Assembly (NCBI RefSeq): GCF_001654845.1
Contig: NZ_LXES01000027.1
Location: forward strand, 1-45,228
From: Enterobacter soli ATCC BAA-2102
GTDB taxonomy: Bacteria > Pseudomonadota > Gammaproteobacteria > Enterobacterales > Enterobacteriaceae
Reading direction: 5' to 3'
Length of the DNA stretch: 45,228 bases
The translations under genes were made by a program, and so were the position numbers. Of the stretch, positions 39,115 through 45,228 are shown one piece after another (the first letter of the stretch is position 1; every line of letters begins with the position of its first letter). Below the pieces are notes generated by a model. The model did no database searches. It saw only the letters and a list, made by a program, of their open reading frames with translations, and had not been told where the DNA came from.

Positions 39115-40113
39115 ATGGCTGTTAATGTTGGCGTACAAGAACCACCTATAGCGAAACGGATAAAGGTGCAGGCGCGAATGCAAGCTAAAGCAAAACGATT
39201 GATTAAATCCCTTTTTTTCCATGAAACCTGGGATATTTTGATTGCTAAAAATAACCGTTCACATGCATTTCCTGCTAACACTCTGGACATTCTGAGTCAT
39301 GCCAGGACTAAACAGCTTAAAAAGAAATATACGTTTCAGGCCGATCCTTTCATTATTGAAAAAGACGATAAAGTTTACGTTTTTTATGAAGCGATGAACT
39401 TTCGGGATTCGCAGGGAACATTACGCTGCCGGATACTGAATGCCGAACTTGATGAGCTTGAAGATGTAAAACTCGAAGGGTTCGATAACATAAAGTGCCA
39501 TTTATCATTTCCTTTTTTATATCAAAGTGATGATAAGCTTTTCATGATCCCTGAATCATCAGAAAGAAAAGAGGTTATTTTATTCGAGTCCACGGATTTC
39601 CCTGTGCACTGGCGCCAGGTCAAGGTTTTAATCTCTGATATCGCCTTAACGGATAACATTCTTTTTGAATTGAATGGAGTTTTGTATCTGGCATCCACTA
39701 CGATGGATGATGAACTGGTTATCCATACAGCCAATGATATTACGGGGCCGTGGCAAAAAATAACCCCAGAGCTACACATTTCGAATCCGTATCATCGCGG
39801 GGCAGGCGCACCTTGCAGGGTAAATGGCAAAACGTACTTCTTTACTCAGGAGTGCACCCCGGAAAGCTATGGTAAGTCAGTTTATATAAAAGAGTTAGTC
39901 ACGCTTAACGCTCACAGCTTTGTTGAGAATCTTATTGAACAGATAAATTCTGGCATCAATCAGAGCGATGGCGTGCATACGTTGAACTTCACAGATAACT
40001 TCATTGTATATGATAGTAAAATCAATAAATTCAGTCTTTTTTCAGCGCTGAAAAAAGTTAACTATAAATTGAAGGTTAAATCCAGAAAAAACGCGCTTGC
40101 AGGGTGGCGTTAA
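39115..40113 (+). CDS. GINT1 N-terminal-like five-bladed beta-propeller protein
   Basis: A 332-residue soluble protein with no signal peptide. Repeated blade motifs resemble the GH43/GH32-like propeller at the N-terminus of glucosamine inositolphosphorylceramide transferases: QADPFIIEKDDKVYVFYEA, CHLSFPFLYQSDDKLFMIPE, ESTDFPVHW, NILFELNGVLYLAS, TGPWQKI and HRGAGAPCRVNGKTYFFTQE. Bacterial relatives usually lie in polysaccharide gene clusters. No Shine-Dalgarno precedes ATG 39115; ATG 39178 with AAGGTG upstream is an alternative start. Codon use is more AT-rich than the backbone. The adjacent galE suggests a glycan role; the reaction is unknown. Confidence 0.65.
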   Translation: MAVNVGVQEPPIAKRIKVQARMQAKAKRLIKSLFFHETWDILIAKNNRSHAFPANTLDILSHARTKQLKKKYTFQADPFIIEKDDKVYVFYEAMNFRDSQGTLRCRILNAELDELEDVKLEGFDNIKCHLSFPFLYQSDDKLFMIPESSERKEVILFESTDFPVHWRQVKVLISDIALTDNILFELNGVLYLASTTMDDELVIHTANDITGPWQKITPELHISNPYHRGAGAPCRVNGKTYFFTQECTPESYGKSVYIKELVTLNAHSFVENLIEQINSGINQSDGVHTLNFTDNFIVYDSKINKFSLFSALKKVNYKLKVKSRKNALAGWR

Positions 40114-40182
40114 TATAATCCGTTAATATCAGTAGCATTGGTAAATCAATAGTTGTTTACACCAAATATATTTGGAGACTGT

Positions 40183-41196
40183 ATGGCAATTCTTGTTACT
40201 GGTGGAGCTGGCTACATTGGTTCACATACCGTTTTGACTCTCCTGGAGAGAGGGGATGACGTTGTTGTCATCGATAACCTCTCGAATTCCTCACAAAAAT
40301 CCCTGGACCGGGTCGCAGAGCTGACCGGGAAAAAGCCTGTGGTTTATATTGATAACATACTGAACAGAGACGCGCTGAAAACCATATTCTCCAGCCATAA
40401 CATCACCGATGTTATTCATTTTGCTGGATTAAAATCGGTCTCCGAGTCAATCAAAGAACCGCTTGCCTATTATGAAAATAATGTCACGGGTACCCAGGTT
40501 TTACTCAATGAGATGTTAGCGGCTGGGGTGAAGCACTTTATTTTCAGTTCTTCCGCTACGGTGTACGGTAACCCGGAAAAAATTCCGTTAAGTGAACAAT
40601 CCCGGACAGGTGACTGCACTAACCCGTACGGCACGTCAAAATTGATGGTTGAAAAGATTCTGGCGGATTTCTCACGCGCACAGCCCCAGTTCCGCATTAC
40701 CTGTTTGCGTTATTTTAACCCTGTTGGCGCGCATCCCTCAGGCAGAATTGGCGAAGATCCTGGTGGTATCCCTAACAATCTGGTTCCTTATATTTCCCAG
40801 GTGGCAATTGGGAAGCTGGGGAGCGTGTCGGTATACGGCAATGACTATCCAACCCCAGACGGTACAGGTGTGCGTGATTACATTCATGTGATGGATCTGG
40901 CAACCGGCCATTTAGCGGCGCTGGATTCCGTGGATAAAGGTGCGGCATATAAGATCATTAATCTCGGCACCGGTATCGGTTATTCCGTTATTAATCTTAT
41001 TGAAGCCTTTGAAAAAGCGTCACAAAAGAAGATCAGCTATAAGATTGTCGGAAGAAGGCCGGGAGATATTGCTGAGTGTTGGTCTGACCCGTCTCTGGCA
41101 CGTAAAGAGCTGGGTTGGGTGGCGACCCACAGTCTTGATGAGATGATGCGTGACACGTGGAACTGGCAAAAAAATAATCCTGATGGCTATAACGTG
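40183..41196 (+). CDS. galE: UDP-glucose 4-epimerase
   Basis: A 338-residue SDR-family enzyme interconverting UDP-glucose and UDP-galactose (and possibly the N-acetyl sugars). The NAD motif is TGGAGYIGSH (7-16), and catalytic Ser124 (SSSATVYG), Tyr149 and Lys153 (YGTSK) are present. ATG 40183 follows TTGGAGA; the stop is within 41194-41199. The usual enterobacterial galE is in the gal operon, so this copy beside a glycosyltransferase probably feeds a surface polysaccharide. Confidence 0.94.
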
Positions 41197-41203
41197 TAAT
41201 GCT

Positions 41204-41242
41204 TAGCAGCAAGGAGTCTGGTTTCCAGGTTCCTTGCTGCTA
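41204..41242. terminator. Hairpin between galE and the convergent glycosyltransferase
   Basis: TAGCAGCAAGGA (41204-41215) pairs perfectly with TCCTTGCTGCTA (41231-41242) around a 15-base loop that itself contains CTGG/CCAG. No T run is present on either side, but the position and stability suggest transcription termination. Confidence 0.55.
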
Positions 41243-41273
41243 CTGTCTGCCGCAACGCCCCCCACAGGTCTGC

Positions 41274-42545
41274 TCATACCAGTGGTCTTTCAGAGTTGTT
41301 CGCGAGCACCAGGCTGCCAGGTCTAAAATCTGGCTGCGGACTGCTCAGAAGTTCTGTATACAACGTCATTAATGAATCCATATGTTTGTTCAGGGAGTAC
41401 ACTTCACTCAAACGCCTGCGCCCCTGCAAGCCCATATTCCGCGCTTTCTCCTGACAATCGGCCAGTGTATCCATCGCATTTGCCAGATCTTGTGCATTGC
41501 CGGGTTCAAATAAGATCCCTTCAATCCCGTCACGAATTTGTTCAGGGATCCCACCAATCCGCGACCCAATCACCGGTTTACCCAAAGACATCGCTTCTAA
41601 CACCGCCATAGAGCAGTTCTCATTGCATTCCGAAGGCAGGATCACCGCCCGGGCTCGCTGAATAAGCGAATTGAGCGCATCACCTTGTTGGATATACCCT
41701 AAAAACTCAGCCTCCGGGTACTGAGCAACCAGCTCGTCATACAACGGGCCATTGCCCACTATTTTCAGCGGGGTCTTATTCTTCATTTTCTGATGCGCCG
41801 CCAGCAATGTTGCCACGCCTTTTTCATGGCTCAGGCGGCCAAAGTACAGCATATAGCCGTCATCACTCACGTCCTCAACGGGATGGCTATTATCAACGCC
41901 ATTTACGATCACATCGATACGCGAATCAGGCAGAGTACGCAGTAACACGCCACGTAAAAAGGCGCTGGGTGAAACAATCACATCCAGAGCCTGGTAATTT
42001 TGGGCAATATATTGCCAGGTCGCCTCTAACGAGAGCAGCAAGCTCTTTGAGGCAGAACCGCCCTGGCATTTATACCTAAAAGCATTGAATACCGACCCGG
42101 TGATACAGGCATCACAGACCTTACCCTCGCGCAGCATAGAGTAGGCGGGGCACACAATCTTATAGTCGTGCGCAGTCAGCACCGTCTTGCAGCCAAAATT
42201 GCGCGCCACTTTGATAAGCGACGGTGTCATCTGGTGGTAAATGTTATGGAAGTGGACGATATCCGGTCGCTCTTTTTCCAGTAGTGCCTGCATCTTTTTA
42301 CAGGCCCGGCTGTTGTGAATAAAATTTACCGCCGTTTTGAGCCCCCCAATCAGATTACTCTCCTGATGGTAATCGACATTGCTGATGAAATAATCCGAAT
42401 AATCAGAAGGGATGTTTTTTTCATGCTGCATGGAGAAATCAATCACCTGGACACCCGCCTGTTTCAGCATGGTGCGCTCCTGAAAATAAACGGTTTCCGC
42501 ACCGCCTTTGATAAAAAAGAACTTATTCACTAATAAAATTTTCAT
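41274..42545 (-). CDS. Glycosyltransferase family 4 protein
   Basis: A 423-residue GT-B-fold retaining glycosyltransferase. The N-terminal domain starts MKILLVNKFFFIKGGAETV. The C-terminal nucleotide-sugar domain has YFGRLSHEKGV and the EX7E-type motif in PSECNENCSMAVLEAMSLGK. A four-cysteine insert (Cys132, Cys144, Cys147, Cys160) follows TAHDYKIV, a feature of some GT4 enzymes and possibly metal-binding. No membrane segment is seen. The donor is probably UDP- or GDP-sugar; the acceptor is unknown. It is convergent with galE and may serve the same glycan. Confidence 0.88.
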   Translation of the reverse strand: MKILLVNKFFFIKGGAETVYFQERTMLKQAGVQVIDFSMQHEKNIPSDYSDYFISNVDYHQESNLIGGLKTAVNFIHNSRACKKMQALLEKERPDIVHFHNIYHQMTPSLIKVARNFGCKTVLTAHDYKIVCPAYSMLREGKVCDACITGSVFNAFRYKCQGGSASKSLLLSLEATWQYIAQNYQALDVIVSPSAFLRGVLLRTLPDSRIDVIVNGVDNSHPVEDVSDDGYMLYFGRLSHEKGVATLLAAHQKMKNKTPLKIVGNGPLYDELVAQYPEAEFLGYIQQGDALNSLIQRARAVILPSECNENCSMAVLEAMSLGKPVIGSRIGGIPEQIRDGIEGILFEPGNAQDLANAMDTLADCQEKARNMGLQGRRRLSEVYSLNKHMDSLMTLYTELLSSPQPDFRPGSLVLANNSERPLV

Positions 42546-43385
42546 TGCGCTTGCCTTGATTGTTCGTAAACAATTTTATTGTTTTGTGGACTTAGCGGAT
42601 CGTGTACAGGATATATCATCCATTTAACACACCGCCCCAGAAAGTACAGCTAAGTTCATACGCTTTGTAAGTCGTACGACAACGACCGATTCTGAATTAT
42701 TTCAACCACATAAAGACAAATAATGGCAAAAAAGCGATTTCGAAAATCTCAAATGTAAAATGATATTCTTAATGACCACCCCATAATTGTTTCAGGGGAA
42801 ATTCATTCGATTTCTATATATTTATTGAACAGGTATACAGCAACGATGTCATCATCCGTATTCGACTGTCCAAACGGCTACGCTTCCTGCATATAATAAG
42901 CAACATACCAATAACGGCAGGCTTACACAACAGTATACACAAAGAGGTGGCGTCCAGATTCGAGGTATAGCGCGGCTTGCTTAGCATAAGAGCGCCGAAT
43001 TAGTGCGGCGGGTGATGTTTCATGCGGGGCAGGTGGCTGAATAACCACACTTTTTATAAATAATGCATGATATATTTTTAGCCCTGATGTGAACGTAATT
43101 TTTTGTAATTATTCGGCATGGAAAAACATATCTAACTTGTTAGGGGGATAGTTGATAATGAAAATGTATTAGCATCTAACCTGTTTATAATACTCTTTAT
43201 CCCTTCAATTAAGCCTGTCAGTATAAAAGCCTCTCGTTATAATCAATTATTACGCCTGGAAATAGTACTTTCAGGTGATGGAAAATTTATGACGAGAAAT
43301 TACGCCTGTCCACTTTTAATTTCTAGATAAAACATCCCCATTCTTACAAATGGGGATGTTTAATTTAAACACCTTTATCCCGACA
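42546..43385. other. 840-bp gap with no recognisable gene
   Basis: No convincing coding region, tRNA or mobile element is visible. The stretch is more AT-rich than the backbone, especially 42,700-43,330. A short direct repeat ATTACGCCTG occurs at 43249-43258 and 43299-43308, exactly 50 bp apart. The left end must hold the promoter of the glycosyltransferase, though I could not place it. The right end holds a terminator. Confidence 0.6.
43326..43360 (-). terminator. Terminator of the two-gene membrane-protein unit
   Basis: AACATCCCCATT (43331-43342) pairs perfectly with AATGGGGATGTT (43349-43360), loop CTTACA. On the minus strand the stem runs into TTTTATC, so it ends transcription of the gene stopping at 43386. 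Confidence 0.85.
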
Positions 43386-44837
43386 TCACGCCGTCATAAA
43401 CGCATCCAGATCATCCGCATTTTTAATGATTTTATCGTTTTCAACGCCATGTGCCTGTGCAAGCGTGATGCTTGCTTCCAGCAGCTGACGGTTATTTTCG
43501 ACATTAAAGGCCGCCGCCGTCAGTTCGCCCAGGGCGGCAAATTCAGACAAGATACGGTTAAGTACTTGTTGTTCGATAGCATCTAACCGGCGGGCAAATT
43601 CATCCATGCGTGCCTGCAACGCCTGACGCGCTTTACCGTCCAGGCTTTTGGCCACGGTGACCATAAACTTCCCGGAAATCGAACCAATGAGCGCCCCCAG
43701 CACCGGCACGGGGATCAACGCCTGTCCCGCGACGGTCATGGCACCGACGATGGCCGACTCCGCGCAGACGATAAGCCCAAGGTCGGTGAACTCATCCAGA
43801 CCAATCTCCCCGCGCTGATAAGAGTGCGCAAGGCTTGCCACACCTTTAGTCGCGGTGACCAACGCGCTGGCGAAAGGGGCGCCCATCGACGCGTAGTTGG
43901 TCAGGGTATAAATCGCCCCGGCGGATATGCCACCGATAGCCGCACCTTTCAGCGAGTCCAGTCCAACGTCCTGCCAGTCCTGAGCATCAAAGTCGCCACG
44001 AAAGATATTTTTGCCGTCGCGGTATTTACGGTATATCCCGGTGCCGAGCGCAAAGGCGCCACCCACCGCGGCCCCCATTGCCGTTGCGCGCATCCCTTCG
44101 GCCAGCGAAGGCTGATGGTCATCGATGATCTCAGCGCGTTTCGCGTCGTTTTGTTTGGCCAGCTCCTGATCGTGCTTGTCGAGCGTCTCGTCGATTTTAC
44201 CCAACTGCACATCCTTGTAATCAGAGACCCCCGGACGCACCACGTCGGCAAAAAGACGTTGCGTTTGCCTTTCAATTTCATCGACTTTTGCTTTAATCGC
44301 CTCAATTGTGCTCGATTTAAGTTCTTCTACGGGTTTGCCGTCGAGAACGTCCTGAATCTCCTGCCAGGTATCTTTTGGAATATGATAGAACGACCCATCC
44401 TTGCCGAAATTGGGGTAGGTTTCCATGTGCTTCAGGACATGCATCAGGTTATTGTTGGTGCCGTTAATGAATTTGGACTGAACATCCAGGCCATCAATCA
44501 GATAATCTTGCGGCGCGGTGCGGCCCACTCCCTCAAATGTGGCGCGAAAGGTGGAGGCATCCTGTAGCCTCTCTTCAATAGCCTGCTCCGAATTACGCAC
44601 GGCCACCTCAACCTGCTCGGCAATTTCGCCATGTTTGGTGCTCATGCTGCCGAGAATATTGCCCGGCGAGGCGACAAAATCACGCGCCTTTTGCATCACT
44701 TCACGAGCCAGATCAAACGCAATATCCTGTCGAGAGAGCGTTAAAATCTCATCGTTAATACGCGCCTGGTTGAGGGCATTTACCGCACTCCCGATGAGCT
44801 GATCGCTCACCGGAGTATGACGTTTCATCCCGTCCAT
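43386..44837 (-). CDS. Uncharacterised protein: PD-(D/E)XK-like N-terminus plus glycine-zipper membrane region
   Basis: A 483-residue protein of unknown function. From ATG 44837: a helical segment (1-60); then KHGEIAEQVEV with Glu71, EGVGRTAPQDYLIDGLDVQS with Asp111/Asp115, and Gln120-x-Lys122, an E...D...QxK spacing like PD-(D/E)XK nucleases, with YHIPKD after it; a helical, charged stretch (155-245); a glycine-rich hydrophobic region (about 248-395, including MGAAVGGAFALGTG and IPVPVLGALIGSISG) likely to insert in membranes; and a C-terminal helical tail. The start shares one base with the stop of the upstream gene (TGATG). Function and nuclease activity are conjecture. Confidence 0.75.
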   Translation of the reverse strand: MDGMKRHTPVSDQLIGSAVNALNQARINDEILTLSRQDIAFDLAREVMQKARDFVASPGNILGSMSTKHGEIAEQVEVAVRNSEQAIEERLQDASTFRATFEGVGRTAPQDYLIDGLDVQSKFINGTNNNLMHVLKHMETYPNFGKDGSFYHIPKDTWQEIQDVLDGKPVEELKSSTIEAIKAKVDEIERQTQRLFADVVRPGVSDYKDVQLGKIDETLDKHDQELAKQNDAKRAEIIDDHQPSLAEGMRATAMGAAVGGAFALGTGIYRKYRDGKNIFRGDFDAQDWQDVGLDSLKGAAIGGISAGAIYTLTNYASMGAPFASALVTATKGVASLAHSYQRGEIGLDEFTDLGLIVCAESAIVGAMTVAGQALIPVPVLGALIGSISGKFMVTVAKSLDGKARQALQARMDEFARRLDAIEQQVLNRILSEFAALGELTAAAFNVENNRQLLEASITLAQAHGVENDKIIKNADDLDAFMTA

Positions 44838-45228
44838 CACTGGATTTTCTTGTTGATCAGTTTTGACAAAGCATTGATATGGTTGATCAATGCACCCAGT
44901 TGCTCTCTCTGATTCGCATTGAACTGGCTGAAGTCACGCGGGGCGGTTTTTTCCAGTACATCCACGATACCTTCAGTGCCCTGATAATGTTCCGAGGTCA
45001 GCGTTTTCAGTTCTTCGGCGCTGCGTTCCACGATGCGCAGTTTTGAGGTTTGCGAACGCACTTCGCGCTCTTCGGTCTGAGCCTGGTCGATGATTTTGCC
45101 GTTTTTACGGCGTGCCAGTAAGGTACCACCCGCAATACCCACCGCACCGATCCCCCAGCCGACCGGCCCTGCGAGCGCCAGCAGCGCACTTCCAGCAGAC
45201 ATCCCGCCGCCGCCCGCCGCGAGCGCAC
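44837..45228 (-). CDS. Uncharacterised glycine-rich membrane and helical protein (partial)
   Basis: At least 129 codons; the reading frame is open to the window edge, so the N-terminus is missing. The visible part starts ALAAGGGGMSAGSALLALAG, a glycine-zipper hydrophobic segment of about 40 residues ending ARRKNGK. A charged, probably coiled-coil helical region and a conserved-looking tail (QREQLGALINHINALSKLIN) follow. The internal ATG at 45202 falls within the hydrophobic region and is unlikely to be the start. It is translationally coupled to the downstream 483-residue protein. I do not recognise a function. Confidence 0.7.
   Translation of the reverse strand, partial: ALAAGGGGMSAGSALLALAGPVGWGIGAVGIAGGTLLARRKNGKIIDQAQTEEREVRSQTSKLRIVERSAEELKTLTSEHYQGTEGIVDVLEKTAPRDFSQFNANQREQLGALINHINALSKLINKKIQ

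Noticed and set aside
42546..43385. An ops/JUMPstart element or CRISPR-like repeats in the gap
   Set aside because: No GGCGGTAGC-type motif and no regularly spaced repeat array; only one 10-bp direct repeat pair is present.
38911..45228. A duplicated thrW 3' end (att site) marking the far side of an island
   Set aside because: I looked for a copy of the tRNA 3' end downstream and saw none in the window.

Overview
The window is a chromosomal segment of an Enterobacteriaceae species close to Enterobacter, Klebsiella and their relatives. The gene order follows the E. coli K-12 backbone from dkgB to thrW: dkgB-yafC, yafDE, mltD-gloB, yafS, rnhA/dnaQ, aspV, yafV, fadE, gmhA, yafJ, yafK, dinB, pepD/gpt, frsA, crl, phoE, proBA, thrW. 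Protein lengths and catalytic residues agree with that backbone. Differences from K-12 are: a transporter gene beside yafC; a seven-gene peptide-type ABC transporter and gamma-glutamyltransferase operon after aspV; no ivy between yafV and fadE; a complete Na+-NQR operon (nqrABCDEF plus nqrM) between yafK and dinB; and no K-12-type toxin-antitoxin genes around dinB. I cannot fix the species.

Layout. 1-9.5 kb: backbone genes, with a terminator at the left edge probably belonging to an rRNA/tRNA operon outside the window, ending at tRNA-Asp. 9.5-17.6 kb: an accessory operon of GntR regulator, two ABC ATPases, binding protein, two permeases and a leaderless gamma-glutamyltransferase, joined by overlaps or short gaps. 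Its 383-bp leader shows two NtrC-like enhancers, an IHF-like site, a sigma-54 -24/-12 element and a GntR-type palindrome covering the -24 element. I read this as nitrogen-limitation control plus substrate-responsive repression of the uptake and cytoplasmic breakdown of gamma-glutamyl or similar peptides. 17.6-23.3 kb: yafV, fadE with a FadR site, gmhA, yafJ, yafK. 23.6-29.7 kb: the sodium-pumping NADH:quinone oxidoreductase and its maturation factor, with no apbE in the cluster. 29.7-38.9 kb: SOS polymerase IV with a LexA box, peptidase D, purine salvage, frsA, crl, phoE with a probable Pho box, and proline biosynthesis, ending at tRNA-Thr(CGT).

38.9-45.2 kb, downstream of thrW, a common integration site, is accessory and partly AT-rich. 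It holds a beta-propeller protein resembling the GINT1 N-terminal domain, a second-copy-type galE and a GT4 glycosyltransferase, which look like a small surface-polysaccharide module. An 0.84-kb gap follows. Last comes a two-gene unit of glycine-zipper membrane proteins running off the right edge. The larger of these carries an N-terminal E...D...QxK pattern like PD-(D/E)XK nucleases. It is the least understood element here and could be part of a defence or conflict system.
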